Shown: positions 28,882 through 37,133 of the stretch, in pieces | Position numbering within the stretch: the stretch's first letter is position 1 | Layout: every line of letters starts with the position of its first letter | Source of the DNA: Lacipirellula parvula | Lineage (GTDB): Bacteria > Planctomycetota > Planctomycetia > Pirellulales > Lacipirellulaceae | Length of the DNA: 64,000 nucleotides | Assembly (NCBI RefSeq): GCF_009177095.1 | Contig: NZ_AP021861.1 | Coordinates: 3,578,501 to 3,642,500, forward strand | Direction: 5' to 3' | Program-made: the position numbers and the translations under genes | Notes under the pieces: model-generated | The model's input: the letters and a program-made list of their open reading frames with translations, nothing else | What the model was told of the DNA's origin: nothing | The model's database searches: none

Positions 28882-28949
28882 CGTTGAAAAATCCCAGAGA
28901 TGTTATGGCGGCTGAATTTGACGGCGTCTCGCCGGCTGCAAGCTATTCG

Positions 28950-30482
28950 CTAGCGGAACTGGAATGAGTAGAGTTCAGCGTCCCGCAAGACGAAACGCAG
29001 CCGAACGACCTGCCCCGCTAGCTCCTTCACCGACGCCGTCCCCTTCCAACGGTAGATCCCATCGATGTCGTTTCCGACTAATTCAACAGCGTCGTCCAAC
29101 GAGTAGCCCGGCAACGGCTTCCCGTCAGCGTCCTGAATCTCCACGCGCACGTCGCCCGCGGCGGACGTCGAGAAGTTCAGCGACAGATCAGAGCCGTCGA
29201 ACGTCAACGGCTTCGTCGTCACCTCGCCTCCCTTACGAGATGCGCTGATCGCAGCAAAGCCATCGGTGCGCATCGCGTAACGCCGCAGATGATGCGTCGG
29301 CTGGCCGTAACCCGCCTGGACGTACAAGGACATCTCGTCGGGGCCAGAGGGAACGACGTTCAACGCCGGAAAATTAGTCCGCGACACCCAGTTGCTCAGT
29401 CCGATGCCTGGCTTGATCAAGGCGTCGGTGAACTTGCGGTCGTACACGGCCCCACCGCGACTCGACATGAACATCACGTCCGATACGTCGCCGAAGTATG
29501 ACGGATGGACGCCAATCTCCTGCGCCTGCTCGTCGGTGACGACGCGGCGATTGGGGACGAAACGCCCCACGGTCGAGACGTACAGATGCGGGGCGCGAAA
29601 GTAGGGCTGCGTCTGCGTAATGTAGAGGTGATCGCTCGGCGTCGTTGAGTTTGTATCGCTATACGACATCAACTCCGGCTCAGACCAGTTAATGAAATCG
29701 CCGGATGTCACTCGAGCGGCACTCCGGACGTCGTCGACGTAGACGCGGTAGTAGGCGACGTACTTTCCTTCCGCTTCGGACCAGAAGGCGACGTTTTGCG
29801 AGTCAAGCGCGCCGCCGACGATTACCGGCGCCTCGCGCAATTTCTCCCAATGGATGCCGTCGGCCGAAATGTAGGCGACGAGGCCGCGCTGATCGACGCC
29901 ATGCGCAACTGCCAATGCCTTGAACCTTGCCTCCTTCGACGCCGCAGGATTGGAGTCCAGGAAAGGCGAGAAGTTGTGACTGTTCGGAGCGGCATGAGCC
30001 AGGAGGACGTTATTCCGCTTTGAACCGTCGACTTCGAAGAGGCCGAGTTCCGGCTTCGTCCAGCGGACGCCGTCGGTCGATTCCGCGTAGCATGTTACCT
30101 CAACGTCCGACTCGTCTTTCCCGGCGACGGGCAAGCCGCGGTAGTAGAGGCTTAACTTGCCGTCATGCGGGATCACCGTCGCGTAGCCTGCAAATGCTCC
30201 CTCCCATGGCTTGTCAAAGGCGAGGACTTCGCCGCGATCTTGCGGCTTGCAGAGCCTCCAGTCGACATTCTGTTGCTTCTCGACCAGGCGATCATCGGTG
30301 AACAACTCACGCCTTCCGCCGAGCTCAATTGGCTCGGCCCGCGTCGCCTGCGAGATGACGAGGAACGCCAAGCCAGCGGCTAGCCAGCCCCAGCAGTAGC
30401 CGCCGATCTGGCGGGAAAGCGAGATGTAACGCCAACGCCCTGTAAGCTTGGAACCGATTTCGAATGGAAAGCCCAATGGCAT
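28950..30482 (-). CDS. Exported five-bladed-propeller glycosidase-like protein
   Basis: A 510-residue protein with N-terminal membrane/signal segment (WGWLAAGLAFLVISQATRAEP). ATG 30482 is chosen over an upstream in-frame ATG because GGGGAA lies just before it, and the upstream one overlaps the operator. Motifs such as ELFTDDRLVEKQQN, YYRGLPVAG, CYAESTDGVRWTKPELGLFEVDGS, YISADGIHWEKLREAP and NVAFWSEAEGKYVAYYRVY match the GH43/GH32-like propeller proteins common in planctomycetes. A C-terminal beta domain ends at LYSFQF. Catalytic acids cannot be assigned by eye. It is the first gene of the group controlled by the divergent promoter at 30.5-30.7 kb. It is related to the protein at 35550. Confidence 0.75.
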   Translation of the reverse strand: MPLGFPFEIGSKLTGRWRYISLSRQIGGYCWGWLAAGLAFLVISQATRAEPIELGGRRELFTDDRLVEKQQNVDWRLCKPQDRGEVLAFDKPWEGAFAGYATVIPHDGKLSLYYRGLPVAGKDESDVEVTCYAESTDGVRWTKPELGLFEVDGSKRNNVLLAHAAPNSHNFSPFLDSNPAASKEARFKALAVAHGVDQRGLVAYISADGIHWEKLREAPVIVGGALDSQNVAFWSEAEGKYVAYYRVYVDDVRSAARVTSGDFINWSEPELMSYSDTNSTTPSDHLYITQTQPYFRAPHLYVSTVGRFVPNRRVVTDEQAQEIGVHPSYFGDVSDVMFMSSRGGAVYDRKFTDALIKPGIGLSNWVSRTNFPALNVVPSGPDEMSLYVQAGYGQPTHHLRRYAMRTDGFAAISASRKGGEVTTKPLTFDGSDLSLNFSTSAAGDVRVEIQDADGKPLPGYSLDDAVELVGNDIDGIYRWKGTASVKELAGQVVRLRFVLRDAELYSFQFR

Positions 30483-30533
30483 AGTAAATTCCCCGTAGTT
30501 TCCCAACTCAATCGCCGCATCAACAGTGACGCA

Positions 30534-30551
30534 GCAATGGTGTATAGTTAA
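30534..30551 (-). promoter_or_regulatory. Operator-like site, minus-strand copy
   Basis: Read on the minus strand this is TTAACTATACACCATTGC, matching the copy at 30652-30669 (TTGACTATACAAGATTGC) at 15 of 18 positions. The two face each other across the divergent intergenic region, each in the sense of its own downstream gene. This one is 52 bp from the start at 30482. Confidence 0.65.
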
Positions 30552-30651
30552 GACAGGCCGTTGAGCGACCATCCTAGCTACCACGAATCATTCGGTTAAC
30601 TAGCGTAAACCACTTTTTTCGGCAATTTAATCAAATAATCATAACTAACTG

Positions 30652-30669
30652 TTGACTATACAAGATTGC
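30652..30669 (+). promoter_or_regulatory. Operator-like site, plus-strand copy
   Basis: TTGACTATACAAGATTGC. It overlaps a -35-like TTGACT at 30652-30657. A -10-like TAAATT follows at 30675-30680 after a 17-base spacer, and ATG 30688 comes 7 bases later, so the regulator mRNA could be leaderless. Binding here would block its own promoter. Confidence 0.6.
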
Positions 30670-30687
30670 GTCAGTAAATTCCAAACC

Positions 30688-31815
30688 ATGTCGACCGCCG
30701 TCCCCCCAAAATTCGAGCTGATCAAGCGGCAAATCATCGCCGACATCGAATCCGGCGCTCTCTCTCCGGGGGACCGCATCGCTTCGGAAACGGAGTTGAT
30801 GGAGCAGCACGGCGTCGCACGTATGACAGTCGTTCGCTCATTGAACGATATGGTCAACGAGGGCTATGTCGTTCGCGTGAAGGGGAAAGGGACGTTCGTG
30901 AAGGTCCACCCAGGCAGCGGCGACGCGCAACGCAAGCTTTCAGCGTTCGCGCTGCTTGTTCCTGAAATGCGGAGCGGGTTCTACCCGTCGCTGATCAAAA
31001 GCTTTAGCGACGCAGCGGCCGAGTTGAGCCACCAGACGATGACTTGCAACACCGCCAACAGCGTAGAACGGCAAGGCAACGCCATCCTGCAATTGATCGA
31101 TAACCGCGTCGCCGGAGTGGCGCTCGTTCCCAATACTCACGGCGCTCCGCCCGACTATCACGTCCGCCAGCTGCAGAAGAACGGTATCCCCGTCGTCCTC
31201 TTGCATCGCGACGTCCCGGGCGTTTCGGCTCCTTTGATCCACCTCAATCACGAGCAAGCCGGTTTTATGGCCGGCGAAAAGCTCGTTGAAACAGGCCATT
31301 GTCGCGTCGCGTTCTTCGGTACCCATGCGTCGATCGTCTCTGACGCGTACGCCGAGGGCTTGCGACGCGCCTTGCGGCAAGCAGGCTGCGAACTGCCCAG
31401 CGAATTGATTCACTACGGTCAGCGCGATCGAGAACTAGATATTTCTGCGGACCATCAGGCCGGGCTCGACGCCGCTCTTGAACGGATGTTCAAACTTCCA
31501 GTTGAACAACGCCCCACGGCGATCTTTAGCACCTGGGCGCCCGACGCCGAACTCATTTACCTGTCAATCAGCCGACTTGGATTGCGAATTCCGAGCGACG
31601 TTTCGCTCCTGAGCATCGACGGCGTATACCGCTCGAGCGCAATCAGCAGACAACTCACCGGCATTGCAGCCGATGAAGAGCAAGCAGGGAAACTAGCTGC
31701 TCAGTTACTTGAGGAAATGTCGAACGGTTATCGTCCGTTCGACGATCAGTTCCGTGCAAGCGTGCCGTTGGGATTCTATCCCGGGGCAACGTTGGAACGC
31801 CCGCCCAGCCGCTAA
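30688..31815 (+). CDS. GntR-type DNA-binding domain with LacI/GalR-type ligand-binding domain
   Basis: A 375-residue regulator. The N-terminal wHTH is of GntR type (FELIKRQIIADIESGALSPGDRIASETELM, then VARMTVVRSLNDMVNEGYVVRVKGKGTFV). The rest is a periplasmic-binding-like domain as in AraR-type regulators (SAFALLVPEM, LIDNRVAGVALVP, GIPVVLLHRDVP, GHCRVAFFG, RIPSDVSLLSIDG). ATG 30688 is preferred; a TTG at 30652 would add 12 residues and overlap the operator. It is divergent from the propeller/barrel/aminotransferase group and probably represses both directions until a sugar or oligosaccharide binds. The local operator pair supports this. Confidence 0.87.
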   Translation: MSTAVPPKFELIKRQIIADIESGALSPGDRIASETELMEQHGVARMTVVRSLNDMVNEGYVVRVKGKGTFVKVHPGSGDAQRKLSAFALLVPEMRSGFYPSLIKSFSDAAAELSHQTMTCNTANSVERQGNAILQLIDNRVAGVALVPNTHGAPPDYHVRQLQKNGIPVVLLHRDVPGVSAPLIHLNHEQAGFMAGEKLVETGHCRVAFFGTHASIVSDAYAEGLRRALRQAGCELPSELIHYGQRDRELDISADHQAGLDAALERMFKLPVEQRPTAIFSTWAPDAELIYLSISRLGLRIPSDVSLLSIDGVYRSSAISRQLTGIAADEEQAGKLAAQLLEEMSNGYRPFDDQFRASVPLGFYPGATLERPPSR

Positions 31816-31827
31816 ACGGCCGCGGGC

Positions 31828-31854
31828 AACGGCGACTCCTAGGCAAAGTCGCCG
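31828..31854 (+). terminator. Hairpin after the GntR-type regulator
   Basis: A 9-bp stem ACGGCGACT / AGTCGCCGT with a 9-base loop, 13 bp after the regulator's stop. No long T run follows, so it is a weak intrinsic terminator. Confidence 0.5.
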
Positions 31855-32005
31855 TCGCAAAAGTGAAGGGAATCTTCGCGTCGCCGCAAGGCGATTTCAG
31901 GCGGATGGAAGCTGGATTGCGCGGCGATGCGCGCACTCCTGGGCGGTCTGTCGTTATTGTTTTGAACTCAGCCTACTTATCTAAGTCAACTTAAGAGGAG
32001 TCAGC

Positions 32006-32956
32006 ATGAGTCTTCGGGCTTTGCTTCGATCTGGCGCGCTGCTCGCGCTCGCCGCATGGGGATTGCCTCCCGCATACGGCATCGAAATTACAGTCGATGG
32101 TGTCGCTGTTTTCAAGGACAACTACGAAGACGGAGACGCCGGAGCCGCCTTCGGTCCGGCGCAATTAGGAAATTGGGAATTTACTTTTATAGGCTCAAGT
32201 CGCGTTTCCGTAACTGATGCGGCAATTCCTGGCGCCTTTGAGGGCACAAATTACGGACATCTTGTACGTCAAATCGGCAATCAGCAGAGCGCCGCCTACG
32301 CAAGACTCGGCACCGACTTAGCGGATGGCGCCCACGTCAAAGCAACATGGATGCTGTACGTACCTGCCGGACACCCGGACTACGGCTTCAACGGCGGTTT
32401 TGCCGACAACACTGAGAACCGTGGCGTCGCTCTCGCCACTAGCGCAAGCGGTAACGTTCTGCTACTCAACAAGGGAATCTCCTGGGACGATACTGGACTC
32501 GATTTTTCGTTCGACACATGGCAGAAATGGGAGCAAGATTGGGTCGTAGGCTCGAACTCCATGACAATCACCGTTGGCGGAAATACCGCGACGGTCAATG
32601 ACTTCGATTCTGGCGGCGGCGCCATCACCCAGTTCTACTTCTCAACGGTTCCCGGCAGTAGCTATTTTGTCGATGCGGCCCAGGCCGCAGCGGTTCCCGG
32701 CGACTATAACGCCGACCTCAAGGTTGATGGCGTCGACTTTCTGCTTTGGCAGCGAAGCTTCGGGAGCACCGTCAATCTCGCAGCAGACGGCAACGATAAC
32801 GGCATTGTTGATGCGGGCGACTTGGGTGTCTGGAAAGAACACTTCGGAACAGGCGGCTCAGCCGCGCCAACTGCCGCCGCAATACCTGAACCTTCGGGTG
32901 TTTTTCTCGCCGTAGCAGGAATCGTAATTTCGTCATTGAGGCGCCAACGTCGCTGA
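32006..32956 (+). CDS. Dockerin/PEP-CTERM exported protein, tandem paralogue A
   Basis: A 316-residue protein with a signal peptide (SGALLALAAWGLPPAYG), SD AGAGGAG before the ATG, and a beta-sandwich body resembling a concanavalin-like lectin/glucanase fold (DNYEDGDAGAAFGP, ATWMLYVPAGHPDYGFNGGF, TGLDFSFDTWQKWEQDWVVG). A dockerin-like module (DYNADLKVDGVDFLLWQ, NGIVDAGDLGVWKEHFG) and an IPEPSGVFLAVAGIV tail follow. The next gene is its paralogue without dockerin. It is probably a surface-exposed glycan-binding or glycan-cleaving protein of the sugar locus. No catalytic residues can be assigned. Confidence 0.8.
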   Translation: MSLRALLRSGALLALAAWGLPPAYGIEITVDGVAVFKDNYEDGDAGAAFGPAQLGNWEFTFIGSSRVSVTDAAIPGAFEGTNYGHLVRQIGNQQSAAYARLGTDLADGAHVKATWMLYVPAGHPDYGFNGGFADNTENRGVALATSASGNVLLLNKGISWDDTGLDFSFDTWQKWEQDWVVGSNSMTITVGGNTATVNDFDSGGGAITQFYFSTVPGSSYFVDAAQAAAVPGDYNADLKVDGVDFLLWQRSFGSTVNLAADGNDNGIVDAGDLGVWKEHFGTGGSAAPTAAAIPEPSGVFLAVAGIVISSLRRQRR

Positions 32957-33020
32957 CCGTCGGAGCTCTAGCGATTGTTTACGCCTAACAACTCACTTCG
33001 CAAACAAAGGAAGTCGTCGT

Positions 33021-33818
33021 ATGCGACGCCACTATCTCACATATCAATTGCTGTTTGCAGGATTTCTACTGCTCACGGCCGGCAGCAACTCACTCGCCGT
33101 GACGGTCACGCTCAACGGCAACCAGGTGTTTCATGATAATTTTGAATCTCGGACGCCTGGAGCGACGTTCGGCGTGCCAACTCCAGCAACTGCAAATTGG
33201 GCGCTTAATTTTCGAAACGGCAACAACGTTTCGATATCCGACGCACTAACGCCAGGCGCCGCCGAAGGATCTCAATATGGTCGCCTTGAAAGAACCGTCG
33301 GCAATCGCAGTTCGTACGCGATGGCGCAGTTCAATGTACCGGTTGTCGACGGCGATCAACTCCATGCCGAGTGGATGATGTACATTCCGGCGGGCCAACC
33401 GCAGTTCGGATTCAACGGCGGCTTTGAGGATGTGAGTGAAAATCGTCCCGTGGCCATCGCTTCGGGAACAGATGGCGACGTATTTGCCCTGAATGAAGGC
33501 CTGTTCTGGTCTGACACGGGCCTAGATTTTGCCTTCGATACTTGGCAAAAGTGGGAGCAAGACTGGGTGGTCGGTTCCGCGAATATGGCGATCACGGTCG
33601 CCGGCACTTCAATCACTGTGGGTAACGCTGACCCGGGCGGCGCCGAGATCACTTGCTTCTACCTCTCGACAGTGGTCGGCAGCGATTTTTACGTTGACGC
33701 TGTTCCTGCAGCTGCGACGGCTGTCGTGCCAGAACCGGCTAGCGCCCCATTGATCGCCGCTGGCGTCGCGGTCGCTGCGAGCTTTCGCCGTCGCATAGTT
33801 CGGCAGGTCGCTGCCTAA
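33021..33818 (+). CDS. PEP-CTERM exported protein, tandem paralogue B without dockerin
   Basis: A 265-residue paralogue of the preceding gene, 64 bp downstream: HDNFESRTPGATFG, AEWMMYIPAGQPQFGFNGGF, ENRPVAIASG, TGLDFAFDTWQKWEQDWVVG. The body runs straight from the last strand (GSDFYVDAVPAA) into VPEPASAPLIAAGVAVAASF with RRR. The dockerin-like cassette of paralogue A is absent. Signal peptide LLFAGFLLLTAGSNSLA. It may share a ligand with paralogue A but differ in partner attachment. Confidence 0.8.
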   Translation: MRRHYLTYQLLFAGFLLLTAGSNSLAVTVTLNGNQVFHDNFESRTPGATFGVPTPATANWALNFRNGNNVSISDALTPGAAEGSQYGRLERTVGNRSSYAMAQFNVPVVDGDQLHAEWMMYIPAGQPQFGFNGGFEDVSENRPVAIASGTDGDVFALNEGLFWSDTGLDFAFDTWQKWEQDWVVGSANMAITVAGTSITVGNADPGGAEITCFYLSTVVGSDFYVDAVPAAATAVVPEPASAPLIAAGVAVAASFRRRIVRQVAA

Positions 33819-33844
33819 GAGATCAAGAACCTTAGTTGGGTGCG

Positions 33845-33937
33845 AAGTTCCCGCGGCGGTTCAGTGAGACGTATGTAACTGACGCTCGATTTGCTGAAGC
33901 TGGGGGGCAGCTTCGCTGATCCGCGCCGCGGGAACTT
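33845..33937. repeat. Multi-branched inverted repeat before DUF1559 gene
   Basis: A perfect 14-bp closing stem AAGTTCCCGCGGCG (33845-33858) / CGCCGCGGGAACTT (33924-33937) encloses two small hairpins: TCAGT/ACTGA, and GAAGCTG (33896-33902) / CAGCTTC (33908-33914) with a GGGGG loop. It lies 27 bp after the previous stop and 48 bp before the DUF1559 start. It could be a terminator, a structured leader or an inserted palindromic repeat. Confidence 0.55.
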
Positions 33938-33984
33938 TCCCCCGCGCTATCGGTCGCCCAATTCCCGTCACTTGGAAATCTCCC

Positions 33985-34905
33985 ATGCCTGACACGCAGA
34001 TTAGCCAAACACCACTTTCCGCCAGAAGATTTCGTCACAGGCACAGAAACCCATCTAGCGGCTTTACCCTCGTTGAACTGCTCGTCGTTATCGCAATCAT
34101 TGGCGTCCTCATAGCGCTTCTATTGCCAGCCGTGCAATCGGCTCGCGCGGCGGCTCGGCGAATGACTTGCACGAACAATCTCAAGCAGATTGGTTTAGCG
34201 CTGCACAACTACCACGCGGCCAAGGGCTCCTTCCCCGCGGGTGCGGGTTATGAAAATGACGCAATTACCTGGAGCTGGTCCGCAAGAATTCTCCCGTACT
34301 TCGAACAAGCGAGCGCCTCGAGGCTCATCGACTACACGAAGAACTACGGCGATCCGGCGAACTCGGCTGGAATCAAAACCTTGCTCGATATGTATTACTG
34401 CCCAGAAGCGCCGCCCAACGTGCTAGTCGGCTGCTGCCCAACGCTGCCCGGCCCCGACGACGTGGCGGAAACAAATTACTCGGCGATCGGAACTCATCGA
34501 AAACTTTACTACGCTATCGACAACGACGGCACCGGCGTGATGTTCGATAATTCTAACATCGACTTCAAAGACATTACGGACGGTTCCAGCAATACCTTGC
34601 TTGTAGGCGAGGTCGACCATGACCACAACGACCCTTGGAAGAAGACCTATCCAACTTATTGCCCGGGAGACGGCTGCGCGGTCGGCAAGTTTTGGGTCAC
34701 CGAGAATCGCATTTCAACGTGGCGTGGCATCAACTCTCTTCCGACGTTCGAACAAACCGGCATTCAAAGCTGGCATGTGAACGGCGCCCACCTCCTGTTC
34801 GCTGACGGGCACGTTGGTTTCCTTCCGCAATCAATGGAGCAAACGACGCTTACGGCGCTAACGACGCGCAATGGCGACGAAACGATCGATATGACGGGGT
34901 ACTAG
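33985..34905 (+). CDS. DUF1559 pseudopilin-like protein
   Basis: A 306-residue DUF1559 protein. The leader [18 protein letters not shown] starts about residue 26 and is preceded by a basic segment. The family pattern follows: [54 protein letters not shown], and a C-terminal [18 protein letters not shown]. It is followed after 2 bp by a lipoprotein gene. The conserved pairing suggests they work together at the cell envelope, but the function of the family is not known. Confidence 0.9.
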   Translation: MPDTQISQTPLSARRFRHRHRNPSSGFTLVELLVVIAIIGVLIALLLPAVQSARAAARRMTCTNNLKQIGLALHNYHAAKGSFPAGAGYENDAITWSWSARILPYFEQASASRLIDYTKNYGDPANSAGIKTLLDMYYCPEAPPNVLVGCCPTLPGPDDVAETNYSAIGTHRKLYYAIDNDGTGVMFDNSNIDFKDITDGSSNTLLVGEVDHDHNDPWKKTYPTYCPGDGCAVGKFWVTENRISTWRGINSLPTFEQTGIQSWHVNGAHLLFADGHVGFLPQSMEQTTLTALTTRNGDETIDMTGY

Positions 34906-34907
34906 AG

Positions 34908-35363
34908 ATGATGAAACACATGTTGACACATCGGCTCTCGATTGCCCTCGTACTCATAGGCTTGTTACACGCGGTATCGGCGATCGGCTGTGGGAAGCAC
35001 GGTACATCCAACGTGGTCGTCCGGGGCGACGTGAGCGTCGGCGGGGAGCCAGTTGAATCGGGACAAATTCGATTCGTACCGATTGATGGGAACGCTGGCC
35101 CAATCGGCATCGGCGACATTTTGGCGGGGAGGTACGAGATTTCAGCACGCGGAGGCGTTCCACCAGGCAAACATCGGGTTGAGGTGGAACCCTTGAAGAA
35201 GACTGGACGTAAGGTCCCCGGCAAACCTCCATTCAACGATGGAAGCATAGATGAACTGCAGCCAACCGGTGCCTTGCTTTACCGCGGCGAGAATTCGCCA
35301 TTAATCGTGGACACGGCCACGAGCGTTGATGGCGAGATTGATTTGGAAATTCCGGCCAAATGA
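34908..35363 (+). CDS. Lipoprotein with prealbumin-like fold
   Basis: A 151-residue lipoprotein: signal (LSIALVLIGLLHAVSAIGCG) with a lipobox-like AIGC, then a beta-rich part with VVRGDVSVGGEPVESGQIRF and GRYEISARGGVPPGKHRVEVE, matching the strand pattern of the protein at 10751. It starts 2 bp after the DUF1559 stop, so it is almost certainly co-translated. Likely lipid-anchored in the envelope. No enzymatic residues are seen. Confidence 0.82.
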   Translation: MMKHMLTHRLSIALVLIGLLHAVSAIGCGKHGTSNVVVRGDVSVGGEPVESGQIRFVPIDGNAGPIGIGDILAGRYEISARGGVPPGKHRVEVEPLKKTGRKVPGKPPFNDGSIDELQPTGALLYRGENSPLIVDTATSVDGEIDLEIPAK

Positions 35364-35549
35364 CGCCGTCGTTGACGTTACTTTGACGATCGACGATCAA
35401 GGCTATACGAAGAACGATAACGTTACGATTAGCTGCTACGCGACGTCGAACGAACTCGAAATCGCATGCCTGAATGTTCTTGTGCCAGCGATGCGATCGC
35501 TCGCGCGAATGTGCCCACTCGCCTGTTCATTTGGAAGGTTGCACCAAGC

Positions 35550-37130
35550 ATGTTGAAGGCGCTTCTATTTGCCGCTATCTGCGGGCTGCCGCTTTGCGCG
35601 GCTGCTCAAACTCCCGAAGCTATTAAGTTCCCAACGATTGGCTCCCAGGCTATCGGGCGCGCAACGCTCCTGGCAATCGACGACTATTCGCTGCCGCTGC
35701 GCAAAAACCTGTGCTACTACATGACGAAGCCTACGGTGCGAGAGGAGCCGCTCTTGACTCCCCGTCGCGGCGACACGAGCGCCCCCGATCATGTTGCATG
35801 CCATTTCTACGGCACCGTGCTTCAGGAAGAGGGCAAATTTAGAATGTGGTACTACGCAGTCGGTTGGATCAAAGAACCGACAGACTTCCAGGAGGGCCCT
35901 ATTTGTTACGCTGAGAGCGACGACGGCATCCATTGGACCCGCCCCAACTTGGGCCAAGTCGAAATCAACGGCAGCCGCAACAACAACGCGATTGACCTTC
36001 CCCGTCAGAAAACTCAGGGAACATTCATTGTCCGCGACGACGACGATCCTGATCCGCAGCGTCGCTACAAGATGGTCTATGAGAACAGACCGAAACATGA
36101 CAAGTACATGTCCGTGCGTATGGCGACAAGCCCTGACGGCATTAAGTGGACGGCGGGCACCGACTATCCAATCGACGATGGGTTGGAACCGTGCGCCTTC
36201 TACAAGCACGACGGCTTCTACTTCATCAATGCACAGTTCGCGCCAAACGGCTTCAGCGAAGGCGGGCATAAAGCTGGTCGGCAAGGCTTCGTCTGGCTGT
36301 CCACCAACTTCAAAGACTGGCTCCAAGAAAGCGGCGAATCCTTCACGTTGCCGGAGCCGAAAGACCCCATGGAACGCGGCCTCGACAAGCCGGGCGACCA
36401 AGTCCACTTAGGTTGCGCCCCAGTAAGCATGGGCAACGTCTTGGTCGGCTTCTACGCGATTTGGCACGCTCATCCCAATCCGGGCGACTGGTTCGGAGAC
36501 GGTACGACTTCTGGAGATTGGGGCCTCGTCGTTTCTAACGATGGGCAACATTTCCGTGAGGCCGTGAAAGGCCATGTTTACTTGCACGGCAGTGAATCGG
36601 GCGTCAAGCATCCCGACGGCGTCGACCACCAGATGATCCTCGCCCAGGGCAACGGCATCATTAACGTAGGCGACGAGACGCGGATCTACCATGGACGCTG
36701 GGCTAATACGAAGGAGTGGAAGGACTACTACGGCGAGATCGCGCTTGCGACATTGCCTCGCGATCGATGGGGAGCCTTAGGCCTCATCCCTGGAGCGCAG
36801 GCAGGCACGGTGTGGACAGCCCCTTTCATTGTTCCCGCCAACGGTTGCCGCGTTACCATCAACGGAGAACAAGTCGACGACATGCAGGTGGAGGTGGCCG
36901 ACGAACGCTTCGCATTCAATCCGGCGCTCTCAGGCGCTAATGCCGGTACATCGAACAAGACAGACGGCTTGGATTGCCCAGTCGCGTGGGCGAGCGGCGA
37001 TCTAAAATCACTCGCAGGCAAGACGATAAGGCTTCGCGTCCATCTCAACCGTAAAGAAGCAACAGATGAGCCGCGGCTGTTCGCCGTCTATATTGAATCC
37101 TCCACTGAACCGCTCGCCCAAGCGAAGTGA
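35550..37130 (+). CDS. Exported five-bladed-propeller glycosidase-like protein
   Basis: A 526-residue protein related to the one at 28950. ATG 35550 gives a clean signal peptide (ALLFAAICGLPLCAAAQ); the open frame starting 84 bases earlier would bury it. Motifs: FYGTVLQEEGKFRMWYYAV, CYAESDDGIHWTRPNLGQVEINGS, MATSPDGIKWTAGTDYP, GFVWLSTNFKDW, YHGRWANTKEW. A C-terminal beta domain (CRVTINGEQVDDMQVEVAD) resembles that of the paralogue. Probably a secreted glycan hydrolase or lyase-associated protein that starts the plus-strand catabolic run; the next start follows 3 bp after its stop. Confidence 0.77.
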   Translation: MLKALLFAAICGLPLCAAAQTPEAIKFPTIGSQAIGRATLLAIDDYSLPLRKNLCYYMTKPTVREEPLLTPRRGDTSAPDHVACHFYGTVLQEEGKFRMWYYAVGWIKEPTDFQEGPICYAESDDGIHWTRPNLGQVEINGSRNNNAIDLPRQKTQGTFIVRDDDDPDPQRRYKMVYENRPKHDKYMSVRMATSPDGIKWTAGTDYPIDDGLEPCAFYKHDGFYFINAQFAPNGFSEGGHKAGRQGFVWLSTNFKDWLQESGESFTLPEPKDPMERGLDKPGDQVHLGCAPVSMGNVLVGFYAIWHAHPNPGDWFGDGTTSGDWGLVVSNDGQHFREAVKGHVYLHGSESGVKHPDGVDHQMILAQGNGIINVGDETRIYHGRWANTKEWKDYYGEIALATLPRDRWGALGLIPGAQAGTVWTAPFIVPANGCRVTINGEQVDDMQVEVADERFAFNPALSGANAGTSNKTDGLDCPVAWASGDLKSLAGKTIRLRVHLNRKEATDEPRLFAVYIESSTEPLAQAK

Positions 37131-37133
37131 TTC

